A stretch of 64,000 bases of DNA from Sphingomonas astaxanthinifaciens DSM 22298 (lineage in GTDB: Bacteria > Pseudomonadota > Alphaproteobacteria > Sphingomonadales > Sphingomonadaceae), in assembly GCF_000711715.1 (NCBI RefSeq), contig NZ_JONN01000001.1:1674001-1738000 (forward strand), in the 5' to 3' direction. Below the pieces are notes generated by a model that was given only the letters and a program-made list of their open reading frames with translations, made no database searches and was not told where the DNA came from. Numbering within the stretch: position 1 is the first letter of the stretch; each line of letters opens with the position of its first letter. This document shows positions 40,627 through 49,682 of the stretch, one piece after another. Made by a program: the position numbers and the translations under genes.

Positions 40627-41397
40627 CTATTCGGCCGGCGCCAGCGGTTCGGGCCCCTTGCCGGCGCTGCGCCCGATGCCGGGCACGAGCATCCCCACGC
40701 GGGCGCGATAGGCCTCGTAGTCGTGGCCGAACAAGGCGATCAGATCCTTCTCCTCGGCCCGGATCGCCAGCAGCGTCCAGACCGACATGCCCGCCGCGAA
40801 CAGGAGGTGGCCCGCGGTCATGTGCGGGGTCGCCCAGAAGGCGAGGAAGAAGCCGCTGTAGAGCGGATGGCGGACCAGCTTGTAGAACAATGGCTGGCGC
40901 AGTTGCGGCGCGGCGGCGGCCCGCTCGCGGAGCGCAAACCACGCCTGCTGGAGGCCGAACAGTTCGAAGTGGTTGATGAGGAAGGTGCTCAGCAGCACGA
41001 TTCCCCAACCCGCCGCGAACAGCGCCCACAGGAGGCCGGCGAGCAGCGGATTGGTCACCTCCCAGATCGTCGCGGTCATCGGCCGCCAGCCCCAGAACAG
41101 GATCAAGAGCGCGATGCTCGAGGCGAGGACGTAGACGCTGCGCTCGGCGGCAGCCGGGACCAGCCGCGTCCAGGCCCGCTTGAAGCCCTGCCGCGCCATC
41201 GCGCTGTGCTGGAGGCCGAACAGGGCGATCAGCCCGAGATTGACGAGGAGCGCGGTCGCCAGCGAGGCGTCCGGGCCCCGGTCGATCGTGACTGGAACCA
41301 CCGGCAGATTGCCGAGAAAGGCGATGAGATAGAGGAAGGTCGCGAAGAAGATCGCATAGGCGACGAGCGCGAACGCCATCTGGAGCATGCGTGGCAT
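40627..41397 (-). CDS. mddA: Probable methanethiol S-methyltransferase (MddA-like, ICMT superfamily)
   Basis: A 256-residue integral membrane methyltransferase with about six helices. The C-terminal part has the SAM-binding ICMT-like signature LVRHPLYSGFFLAFWATPHM followed by TAGHLLFA, EEKDLIALFGHDYEAYR. The N-terminal half has LFGLQHSAMARQGFKRAWT. These match the MddA group, which methylates methanethiol to dimethyl sulfide. A less specific NnrU/isoprenylcysteine-methyltransferase-like function remains possible. It probably stands alone, 45 bases upstream of thrS. Confidence 0.7.
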   Translation of the reverse strand: MPRMLQMAFALVAYAIFFATFLYLIAFLGNLPVVPVTIDRGPDASLATALLVNLGLIALFGLQHSAMARQGFKRAWTRLVPAAAERSVYVLASSIALLILFWGWRPMTATIWEVTNPLLAGLLWALFAAGWGIVLLSTFLINHFELFGLQQAWFALRERAAAAPQLRQPLFYKLVRHPLYSGFFLAFWATPHMTAGHLLFAAGMSVWTLLAIRAEEKDLIALFGHDYEAYRARVGMLVPGIGRSAGKGPEPLAPAE

Positions 41398-41460
41398 CGG
41401 TCAGTTCCCTTCGGTGAACGAGACACGCGCACTCGGGGCGGTTGCCCCGTCCTCACTTGA

Positions 41461-41730
41461 TCAGCGCCGAGCCTCGCGCATCAGCATGGGCGCGGCGCAG
41501 CCGTCGACCCGGCGATCGACCGCCATGAAGGTTTGTGCCGGCGGAAGCTCACCGAGCCGCTGCGCCTCAGGCTTCGCGCCCCGCTTGCGGGCCAGGCTCA
41601 TCGGCGTTTCGGGACAGCCGCGCGCCACGGCGAAAGGATCGTTCTGAGGCATGGGCGCGGCAAGCTGCACTGCGGGTGATGGAGCAGCTCCCGGCAACGC
41701 GAATGCGGCGAGAATGACGATGGGGTGCAT
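41461..41730 (-). CDS. Small secreted hypothetical protein
   Basis: An 89-residue protein with a signal peptide (MHPIVILAAFALPGAAPSPA). The mature part ends LGELPPAQTFMAVDRRVDGCAAPMLM, a pattern I recognise from short conserved sphingomonad proteins of unknown function. Two Cys may form a disulfide. It is read towards the methyltransferase gene and diverges from the XRE cassette, so the 131-base region 41731-41861 serves both. Confidence 0.6.
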   Translation of the reverse strand: MHPIVILAAFALPGAAPSPAVQLAAPMPQNDPFAVARGCPETPMSLARKRGAKPEAQRLGELPPAQTFMAVDRRVDGCAAPMLMREARR

Positions 41731-41801
41731 CGACCTGTCCTCCTGCGCCGAGTGTATCACCCAGGTCCCAACCGCACCATCGAAGATGATGGAAAGCTTC
41801 C

Positions 41802-41840
41802 TTGACATACCCCGCCGTGAAGATGTAAAGCTGCCTTTAC
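41802..41840 (+). promoter_or_regulatory. Promoter and palindromic operator of the six-TM/XRE cassette
   Basis: A consensus -35 TTGACA (41802-41807), 16-base spacer and -10 TGTAAA (41824-41829). A perfect palindrome GTAAAGCTGCCTTTAC (41825-41840) overlaps the -10 and expected start site. It is followed by the ribosome site AAAGGAAG (41848-41855). The layout suggests autorepression by the XRE protein encoded downstream. Confidence 0.65.
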
Positions 41841-41861
41841 TTAATGCAAAGGAAGCTTGCT

Positions 41862-42452
41862 ATGTCCGAAATCGCCGCCACCCCCTCCACGAGTAGCCGC
41901 AGGTGGGTCGCCGTTTTCCTCGGCGCGATCTTCGGCACCGGGGCGCTCAAGGTCTCGGGGCTGATCGAGGGCCCAGTCTTCTGGCTGCTACTTCTCGGCT
42001 CCTTCCTGCTCATCATTCCGATGGCCCGGGCCCAGCGCCGCTCGATGGCCGCGCGCGGCAACCTGTCGGCGGCGATGGACCGCTATTCGCGCCGCATCTT
42101 GGTCGCCAGCCTCGCCTATGTCGCCCTGTTCTTCGCCGCGATCTGGATCGCCCGAACCACCGCCCCGGGCGAGGTGATCCGGGTCATGCTCGCGTTCACC
42201 GCCGCGCTCCCGGTCATCTTCATGATCCGGGCGATGGCGCTGCTTCTGCGCGAGGAGGACGACGAGTATCTCCGCAGCCGCTTTGTCGAGCAGTCGCTGA
42301 TCGCCACCGGCGTCCTGCTCACCGCCGCGACGCTCTACGGTTTCCTCAACGCCTTCGATGTCGCGCCGCGGGTCGACGCCTGGGTGGCCTTCCCGGTGTG
42401 GGCGGTCGGGCTTGGCATCGCTCGCCTCGTCCAGGGCGACGCGGCATGCTGA
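41862..42452 (+). CDS. Six-TM hypothetical membrane protein paired with XRE regulator
   Basis: A 196-residue protein with six hydrophobic segments (about 14-33, 40-58, 82-101, 106-127, 145-163, 170-188). The only hydrophilic loop of note is EEDDEYLRSRFVEQS near residue 135. No family is recognised with confidence. The ATG at 41862 has AAAGGAAG six bases upstream; an ATG at 41844 lacks one. The 3' end overlaps the XRE start by 7 bases, and a palindromic promoter drives the pair. It may be a sensor or transporter that works with the regulator. Confidence 0.8.
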   Translation: MSEIAATPSTSSRRWVAVFLGAIFGTGALKVSGLIEGPVFWLLLLGSFLLIIPMARAQRRSMAARGNLSAAMDRYSRRILVASLAYVALFFAAIWIARTTAPGEVIRVMLAFTAALPVIFMIRAMALLLREEDDEYLRSRFVEQSLIATGVLLTAATLYGFLNAFDVAPRVDAWVAFPVWAVGLGIARLVQGDAAC

Positions 42453-42646
42453 ACCAGCTCAAGGTCCTGCGCGCCCAGCGCGACTGGAACCAGCAAGACC
42501 TCGCAGACCGGCTCGGCGTCTCGCGCCAGAGCGTCAACGCGATCGAGACCGGCCGCTACGACCCCTCGCTCCCGCTCGCCTTCCGGATCGCCGAAATCTT
42601 CGCGTTGCCGATCGAGGCCATCTTCTCGCCCTCGCCCAAGGAGTGA
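42446..42646 (+). CDS. XRE family helix-turn-helix regulator
   Basis: A 66-residue single-domain Cro/CI-type protein: LKVLRAQRDWNQQDLADRLG forms helices 1-2 and VSRQSVNAIETGRYDPSLP the recognition helix and following turn. It ends in FALPIEAIFSPSPKE, typical of small standalone XRE repressors. It overlaps the membrane-protein gene, so both are made together. The palindrome at 41825-41840 is a reasonable binding site. Confidence 0.92.
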   Translation: MLNQLKVLRAQRDWNQQDLADRLGVSRQSVNAIETGRYDPSLPLAFRIAEIFALPIEAIFSPSPKE

Positions 42647-42650
42647 TCCG

Positions 42651-42833
42651 ATGAACCGCAACTTCCTCGCCGCCGCGCTGCTGGTCGCCTTGCCCGCCTG
42701 GACGAGCGCGGCGGTCATCGGCTTCGCCGGCCGCGGCAGCGCTTCAAGGGAGGCGGCAGTATCGGCGCCCGTCACGGTCTTCGGCACCTTCGGCGCGCCC
42801 GCGACGATCCTTGCCGACGGTCTCAGACCGTGA
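42651..42833 (+). CDS. Possible small exported protein at the end of the XRE cassette
   Basis: A 60-residue frame starting 4 bases after the XRE stop. It begins MNRNFLAAALLVALPAWTSA, a plausible signal peptide, then continues with a Ser/Ala/Val-rich tail. AAGGAG lies at the end of the XRE gene, about 11 bases upstream. It overlaps the convergent sufA stop by 11 bases. No relatives are recognised, so it may be a chance frame. Confidence 0.45.
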   Translation: MNRNFLAAALLVALPAWTSAAVIGFAGRGSASREAAVSAPVTVFGTFGAPATILADGLRP

Positions 42834-43176
42834 AGCTTTCCCCGCAGCCGCAGCTGCCCTTGGCGTTGGGATTCTCGAACACGAAGCCGGCGGTGAAGTC
42901 GTCCTCGCGCCAGTCCATCACCGAGCCGATCAGATAGAGGATCGAGCCGCCGTCGACATAGAAGGTCCCGCCGGGCGTTTCGATCTTCTCGTCGAACTTG
43001 TCCTCGCTCGTCACGTAATCGACCGAATAAGCGAGGCCCGAGCAGCCGCGGCGCGGAGTCGACAGCTTGACCCCGATCGCACCCTCGGGCGCCTTGGCCA
43101 TGAGGTCGGCGACGCGTTGCTCGGCGGCCGGGGTGAGCGTGATCGCGGCGGGGCGCGGCCGAAGCGTCGTAGCCAT
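42823..43176 (-). CDS. sufA: A-type Fe-S carrier SufA/ErpA
   Basis: A 117-residue HesB/IscA-like protein. The three cluster-binding Cys are visible: one in PRRGCSGLAYS and two in KGSCGCGESF at the C-terminus. It moves Fe-S clusters from the SUF scaffold to target proteins. The start at 43176 overlaps the stop of the DUF59 gene (TAATG), which rules out the longer frame. It is the last gene of the suf operon. Confidence 0.93.
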   Translation of the reverse strand: MATTLRPRPAAITLTPAAEQRVADLMAKAPEGAIGVKLSTPRRGCSGLAYSVDYVTSEDKFDEKIETPGGTFYVDGGSILYLIGSVMDWREDDFTAGFVFENPNAKGSCGCGESFTV

Positions 43177-43640
43177 TAGAGCATTCCCAGTTCGAGCCTG
43201 GCCTCGTCGCTCATCTTCGACGGGTCCCACGGCGGATCCCAGACGAGCTTGACCTCGGCGTCGCGGACGCCGGGCACCGACAGGACCCGGATCTCGACCT
43301 CGCCCGGCATCGATTCGGCGACCGGGCAATGCGGCGTGGTGAGCGTCATCAGCACCGTCGCATCGCCGTCGTCGGTGACGCTGACGTCGTAGATCAAGCC
43401 GAGCTCGTAGATGTCGACCGGGATTTCCGGGTCGTAGATGGTCTTCAGCGTCTCGACGATCGCCGCCTGGAGATCGCCGCCGGCACCGCCCTTGGGCGCC
43501 TCGGCCGGAGTCTCGGCGAGGAAGCCTGCGAGATAGTCGCGCTTGCGCTCGAACGTTTCGCCCGCGCTTTCGACACGCGCCTTGGGGGGCGGCGCGACGC
43601 TCGCCACTTCCTTGACCTCGATCTTGCGTTCCTCGTTCAT
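43176..43640 (-). CDS. sufT: SUF-associated DUF59 (MIP18/PaaD-like) protein
   Basis: A 154-residue protein. The C-terminal 95 residues form a DUF59 domain (IYDPEIPVDIYELGLIYDV, LTTPHCPVAESMP, VWDPPWDPSKMSDEARLELG) with the conserved Cys. The N-terminal 55 residues are charged and variable. SUF-linked DUF59 proteins help mature Fe-S proteins. It lies between sufS and sufA with overlapping ends. Confidence 0.88.
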   Translation of the reverse strand: MNEERKIEVKEVASVAPPPKARVESAGETFERKRDYLAGFLAETPAEAPKGGAGGDLQAAIVETLKTIYDPEIPVDIYELGLIYDVSVTDDGDATVLMTLTTPHCPVAESMPGEVEIRVLSVPGVRDAEVKLVWDPPWDPSKMSDEARLELGML

Positions 43641-44827
43641 CCGAAGATCCGTTTCACCTTGTGCAGGCCCTCGACGAGGGCATCCAGATCGCTTGCGTCG
43701 CTATGCGCGGCGAAGCTCGCCCGGCAGGTCGCGGGCACCCCGAGCAGGTCCATCAGCGTCTGGGCGCAATGGTGCCCGGCCCGGATCGCCACCCCGGCAT
43801 CGTCCAATATGGTGCCGACATCGTGCGGATGCACCCCATCGACCGTGAAACTGACGATCCCGGCGCTTTCCTCGGGGCCGTAGAGCGTCACGAAACCAAG
43901 CTCGCGCAGCCGCGCGCGGGTTTCGGCGACCAGCGCCGCTTCATGAGCGTGGATCCGCTCGACCCCGATCTCCTCGACCCAGTCGATCGCGGCCGCGAGC
44001 CCGATCCCGCCGACGATGTGCGGCGTTCCCGCCTCGAAGCGCTGCGGCGGGGGCATGAATGTCGTGCGCGCGAACGTCACCCGGTCGATCATCGCCCCGC
44101 CGCCCTGGTAGGGCGGCATGGCCTCGAGCAGCGCCTTCCTGCCCCACAGCACGCCGATCCCGGTCGGGCCGTAGAGCTTGTGCCCCGAATAAGTGTAGAA
44201 ATCGGCGCCGATGCCTTCGACATCGACCGCCAGCCGAGGCGCCGCCTGGCAACCGTCGAGCAGCAGCAGCGCGCCTCTGGAATGGGCGATCTCGGCCGCG
44301 CGCCTGGCGTCGAGCACCGAACCCAGCACGTTCGAGACATGGGCGAAGGCGACGACGCGATGGTCCTCGCTGATCATCCGCTCGGCGGCGTCGAGATCGA
44401 TCCGTCCGTCCGCGGTCAGCGGGACGACGTCGATCTCATAGCCCGCGAGCTGCCATGGCACGATGTTCGAATGATGTTCGAGCGCCGACAGGAGAACGCG
44501 GCCCCGGCCCTCCTTGGGCAATACCTGCGCGACGAGATTGATCGCCTCGGTCGCGCCCCGGGTGAAGATCGTCTCCTCCGCCGAGCCGCCGATATATTCG
44601 GCCGCCCGCGCCCGCGCCGCCTCATAGGCCAGCGTCATGTCCGCCGAGCGCTGATAGACCCCGCGATGCACGCTCGCATAATCGCGCGCATAGGCATTGG
44701 TGATCGCGTCGATCACTTGCCTTGGCTTCTGCGCCGAGACCGCGCTGTCGAGATAATGCCAGCCGACGATCGCCGGGAACTGGTCACGCACGTCAGGCGC
44801 GGCGGTCAGGGGCGACTGGACGTTCAC
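43637..44827 (-). CDS. sufS: Cysteine desulfurase SufS
   Basis: A 396-residue PLP enzyme that takes sulfur from cysteine for Fe-S assembly. The PLP Lys is in FYTYSGHKLYGPTGIGVLWG; the catalytic Cys is in ATCRASFAAH near the C-terminus. The GTG at 44827 (GTGA overlap with sufD) is chosen because SufS similarity begins soon after, at DVRDQFPAIVGWHYLDSA. The sulfur acceptor SufE is not present in the cluster. Confidence 0.95.
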   Translation of the reverse strand: MNVQSPLTAAPDVRDQFPAIVGWHYLDSAVSAQKPRQVIDAITNAYARDYASVHRGVYQRSADMTLAYEAARARAAEYIGGSAEETIFTRGATEAINLVAQVLPKEGRGRVLLSALEHHSNIVPWQLAGYEIDVVPLTADGRIDLDAAERMISEDHRVVAFAHVSNVLGSVLDARRAAEIAHSRGALLLLDGCQAAPRLAVDVEGIGADFYTYSGHKLYGPTGIGVLWGRKALLEAMPPYQGGGAMIDRVTFARTTFMPPPQRFEAGTPHIVGGIGLAAAIDWVEEIGVERIHAHEAALVAETRARLRELGFVTLYGPEESAGIVSFTVDGVHPHDVGTILDDAGVAIRAGHHCAQTLMDLLGVPATCRASFAAHSDASDLDALVEGLHKVKRIFG

Positions 44828-45576
44828 CCCGCCACGCTCCGCAGCAGCCGGCGCGTCTCGGCGACCAGTTCCTCGCGCCGGTCCGCGGGTGCCTCGTCCC
44901 ACAATTGCATGACGAAGCCCTCGAGCAGCAGCGCCTTGGCGCTCGCCGGGTCGAGGCCGCGCGACAAGGCATAGAAGAGCTGATCGGCATCGAGCTCGCC
45001 GACGCTCGCGCCATGCGCGCACTTCACGTCATCGGCGTAGATTTCGAGCTCGGGCTTGCAATTGGCCGTCGCGCCGCGGTCGAGGAGCATGGCCTTCACC
45101 GACTGCTCGCCATCGACCTTCTGCGCGTGACGCGCGACCGCGACCTTGCCGAGGTAGGAGCCGGTCGCCTTGCCGCCCAGCACGCTGCGCACGGTCTGGT
45201 GCGACGTGCCCTCGGGCTCGACATGGCGGACGGTGGTGACGATCTCCTGCGTCGCCGACCCGCCCGCGATGTTCGCCGCATGGAGCGCGAAATGCCCGCC
45301 CTCGCGCACGGTCACGTCGACCTCGATCCGGCCGTAGTCGGTGCAGCCGTTGAGCGCGAACAGCGCGAGTGACGCACCGGCCTCGACGGTCACGGTCGCA
45401 CGGTGGATCTCGACCGGTTCGGCGCCGGCGACCAGCACATGCGCGTGGCGTTCACCCGCCTTGATGACGATCTCGCGCGGCGGCGCGAGCGTCGGCCAGA
45501 CGCGGTCGAGCGCGGCGAGGTCGGCGTAGCGATAGGCCTCGTCCTTGCGGGTCGGAAGGGTGGCGAGCGCGCTCAT
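44824..45576 (-). CDS. sufD: Fe-S cluster assembly scaffold SufD
   Basis: A 250-residue SufD, shorter than the E. coli protein of about 420 because the N-terminal region is reduced. The conserved beta-helix and the C-terminal signature LEIYADDVKCAHGASVGELDADQLFYALSRGL are complete, recognised by DVKCAHGA and QLFYALSRGL. It joins SufB and SufC in the SufBC2D scaffold. Both ends overlap neighbours by 4 bases. Confidence 0.93.
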   Translation of the reverse strand: MSALATLPTRKDEAYRYADLAALDRVWPTLAPPREIVIKAGERHAHVLVAGAEPVEIHRATVTVEAGASLALFALNGCTDYGRIEVDVTVREGGHFALHAANIAGGSATQEIVTTVRHVEPEGTSHQTVRSVLGGKATGSYLGKVAVARHAQKVDGEQSVKAMLLDRGATANCKPELEIYADDVKCAHGASVGELDADQLFYALSRGLDPASAKALLLEGFVMQLWDEAPADRREELVAETRRLLRSVAG

Positions 45577-46313
45577 GCGACTTCCGCGTAGCCCTCGCGC
45601 TCGAGTTCGTGGGCGAGCTCTGGGCCGCCCGAGCGGATGATCCGGCCACCGGCGAGGACGTGGACCATGTCCGGCTGCACGACGTCGAGCAGGCGCTGAT
45701 AGTGGGTGATCAGCAGCACGCCCTTGTCGGGGGCGCGCATGATCCGGTTGATGCCCGCGCCGACGATCCGGAGCGCATCGATGTCGAGACCGCTGTCGGT
45801 CTCGTCGAGGACGGCGAACTTCGGCCGCATGATGCCCATCTGGACCATCTCGGCGCGCTTCTTCTCGCCGCCCGAAAAACCGACGTTGACCGGCCGCTTG
45901 AGCATCTCGACGTCCATCCCGAGCTCGGCCGCTTCGGCCTTGGCCAGCCGGATGAACTCGGCGCCGCTGAGCTCCTGCTCGCCGCGCGCCCGGCGCTGGG
46001 CGTTCAGGCTCTCGCGGATGAACTGCATCGAGGAGACCCCGGGGATCTCGACCGGATACTGGAAGCCGAGGAACAGGCCCACGGCGGCGCGCTCGTGCGG
46101 CTCCATCGCCAGCAGATCCTGCCCATCGAGGCTGACCGACCCGCCGGTCACCTCATAGCCCGGTCGTCCGCCAAGCACATAGGCGAGCGTCGACTTGCCC
46201 GCGCCATTGGGACCCATGATCGCATGCACCTCGCCGGCGGGCACGGTGAGCGACAGGCCGTTCAGGATCAGCTTGTCGGCGACGGTCGCGTGAAGGTCGG
46301 TAATCTGCAGCAT
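45573..46313 (-). CDS. sufC: Fe-S assembly ATPase SufC
   Basis: A 246-residue ABC-type ATPase. Walker A is GPNGAGKST, the signature is FSGGEKKRAEM, and Walker B is FAVLDETDSGLD. The start [14 protein letters not shown] at 46313 is the family start; the frame stays open upstream but overlaps other genes. It powers the SufBC2D scaffold. It overlaps the unknown gene upstream by 1 base. Confidence 0.96.
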   Translation of the reverse strand: MLQITDLHATVADKLILNGLSLTVPAGEVHAIMGPNGAGKSTLAYVLGGRPGYEVTGGSVSLDGQDLLAMEPHERAAVGLFLGFQYPVEIPGVSSMQFIRESLNAQRRARGEQELSGAEFIRLAKAEAAELGMDVEMLKRPVNVGFSGGEKKRAEMVQMGIMRPKFAVLDETDSGLDIDALRIVGAGINRIMRAPDKGVLLITHYQRLLDVVQPDMVHVLAGGRIIRSGGPELAHELEREGYAEVA

Positions 46314-46689
46314 CAATTCTTTCCGGGTGCGCAATTCTGGAGGAAGAGGCGGCGGAGCTGGTCCATCGACTCCTGCCGAAGGTTCTCGAGGAGGCGCTGG
46401 TCGTTGAGCGCGCGCTGGCGGTCCTCGATGATCGCCCCCTCGTAATCGAGCACGGCAAGGCCGGGCGCCTGCGCGCCGCCATTGCTGCGCAGTGCGAGGC
46501 GGCGCTGGGCGAGGTCGCGGCGGGCGGCAACAATCGCCTCCTGCTCGCGGAAGGTCTGCCGCATGAAGTCGCTGCGGCGACCCACCTCGGCCGAGAAGGT
46601 CGCGTTCACCACCGGCCGATCGCACTTCGCCACCGCCGTGCCGAGCGTGTCGATGTCGTCCGAGATGGAGGCAAGGAACGCGAGCGCGA

Positions 46690-46693
<4 letters not shown>
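46313..46693 (-). CDS. Unknown protein inside the suf operon
   Basis: A 126-residue protein set exactly between sufB (4-base overlap) and sufC (1-base overlap). The first 20 residues are hydrophobic ([15 protein letters not shown]) and may be a weak membrane anchor. The middle is a charged helix ([22 protein letters not shown]), and the end has Cys (LQNCAPGKN). A second Cys lies in VAKCDRP. I recognise no family. The tight packing argues that it is translated with the suf proteins. Confidence 0.75.
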
Positions 46694-48167
<1,474 letters not shown>

Positions 48168-48171
<4 letters not shown>

Positions 48172-48593
48172 GCGACTTCCATGCGGTGCTCGCGCGCCAG
48201 CTGTTCGAGGGTCACGCCGGCGAGCGCGTCGCGCACGGTCCGGCTGACGATGTTCATGTGCGGCTTCAAGCGGCAGCGCGCATCGAGGGCGCAGTCGCTG
48301 GCTTCGTCCGAGCCGCTGCACTGGGTCATCGCGATCGGTCCCTCGACCGCCTCGATGATGTCGGCCAGCGTGATGGTCGGCGGCGCCTTGGCGAAGGCGA
48401 CACCGCCACCGACCCCGCGACTGCTCTGGAGGAGACCGGCCGCGACGAGCTTGCCGAGCACCTTCTGCGCGGTCGGCAGCGGAACGCCCGTCTGCGCCGA
48501 CAGCGCGGTCGCGGACCAGCGTTCCTCGCCAGGGCTACTGGCGGCAGCGGTCAGGATCACGACCGCATAGTCGGCAAGATGGGTCAGTCGCAT
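48168..48593 (-). CDS. Rrf2 family SUF regulator (IscR-like)
   Basis: A 141-residue winged-helix regulator. The start [18 protein letters not shown] and the wing [28 protein letters not shown] match the Xanthomonas-type suf regulator group (recognised by LADYAVVI and RGVGGG). Three Cys near residues 95-110 (TQC-x8-C-x5-C) are placed to hold an Fe-S cluster. It heads the suf operon and most likely represses it when clusters are sufficient. Confidence 0.93.
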
Positions 48594-48611
48594 AGTGGAG
48601 TGTTCCGGTCG

Positions 48612-48640
48612 CATTTAGGCGCTTGGCCCGCGTCTGGCAA
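48612..48640 (-). promoter_or_regulatory. Candidate suf operon promoter
   Basis: On the minus strand, TTGCCA (48635-48640) is followed after 17 bases by TAAATG (48612-48617), 18 bases before the regulator ATG. The match is partial. The region shares its space with the divergent pyrD start. Confidence 0.4.
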
Positions 48641-48659
48641 CCGACTAGGCGGAAGGGCC

Positions 48660-49682
48660 ATGTCGCTCTTCCCGCTCGTCCGTCCCCTGGTCTTCCGCCT
48701 CGACGCCGAGCGCGCGCACCGGCTCAGCATCGCCGCGCTGAAGGCCCTGCCCGCGGCCAATCCCCCGCGCTTCGATCCCGTCCTGCGGAGGTCCCTCGCG
48801 GGGCTCGACTTTCCGACCCCGGTCGGGCTCGCGGCGGGCTACGACAAGGACGCCGAGGTGTTCCGCCAGCTCCTTGGGCTCGGCTGGGGGCACGTCGAGG
48901 TCGGCACGCTGACCCCGCGCCCGCAGCCCGGCAATCCGAAGCCGCGCTCGTTCCGGCTCGCCGAGGACCGCGCGGCGATCAATCGCTACGGCTTCAACAG
49001 TTGCGGGCAGGCGGCGGCGCTGCCGCGGCTGCGGGGCGCGCGCAAGGGGCTGCTCGGGGTCAATGTCGGGGCGAACAAGGAAAGCCCGGACCGCATCGCC
49101 GATTATGCGACCGGCGTGCGGGCGATGGCGGCGGTCGCCGACTATCTCACCATCAACATTAGCTCGCCCAACACCCCGGGCCTGCGCCAGCTGCAGGACG
49201 AAGGCGCGCTCCGCGACCTGCTCGCGGCGGTGCGCGAGGCACGCCAGCCCGGCGGCCCGCCTGTCTTCCTCAAGGTCGCCCCCGACCAAGGCGAGGAGGA
49301 ACCCCGCCAGATCGTCAAAGCGGCGATCGACCACGGGATCGACGCGCTGATCGTCGGCAACACCACCGTCAGCCGCCCGCCCTTGCGCTCGGCCCATGCC
49401 GGCGAGACCGGCGGCCTGTCCGGCGCGCCCTTGAAGCCCCTCGCGCTGGCGACGATCAAGCGCTTCCGCGCCGAGACCGGCGGCGCGCTGCCGCTGGTCG
49501 GGGTCGGCGGGATCGGCTCGGCCGAGGACGCATGGGAGCGAATCCGCGCCGGGGCGAGCCTCGTCCAGGTCTATACCGCGATGGTCTACGAAGGACCGGG
49601 CCTCGGCCGACGCATCGCGCAAGGGCTCGCCGAACGCCTCCGCCGCGAAGGCATGACCAGCATCGCGGAGGCGGTGGGCTAG
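48660..49682 (+). CDS. pyrD: Quinone-dependent dihydroorotate dehydrogenase
   Basis: A 340-residue class 2 enzyme that oxidises dihydroorotate to orotate in pyrimidine synthesis, passing electrons to ubiquinone. The N-terminal membrane-associated helix is MSLFPLVRPLVFRLDAERAH. FMN-site motifs include PVGLAAGYDKDAE, RYGFNSCG, ISSPNTPGLR and LVGVGGIGSAEDAW. The catalytic Ser is in NISSPN. The ATG at 48660 follows GGAAGGG. Confidence 0.96.
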   Translation: MSLFPLVRPLVFRLDAERAHRLSIAALKALPAANPPRFDPVLRRSLAGLDFPTPVGLAAGYDKDAEVFRQLLGLGWGHVEVGTLTPRPQPGNPKPRSFRLAEDRAAINRYGFNSCGQAAALPRLRGARKGLLGVNVGANKESPDRIADYATGVRAMAAVADYLTINISSPNTPGLRQLQDEGALRDLLAAVREARQPGGPPVFLKVAPDQGEEEPRQIVKAAIDHGIDALIVGNTTVSRPPLRSAHAGETGGLSGAPLKPLALATIKRFRAETGGALPLVGVGGIGSAEDAWERIRAGASLVQVYTAMVYEGPGLGRRIAQGLAERLRREGMTSIAEAVG

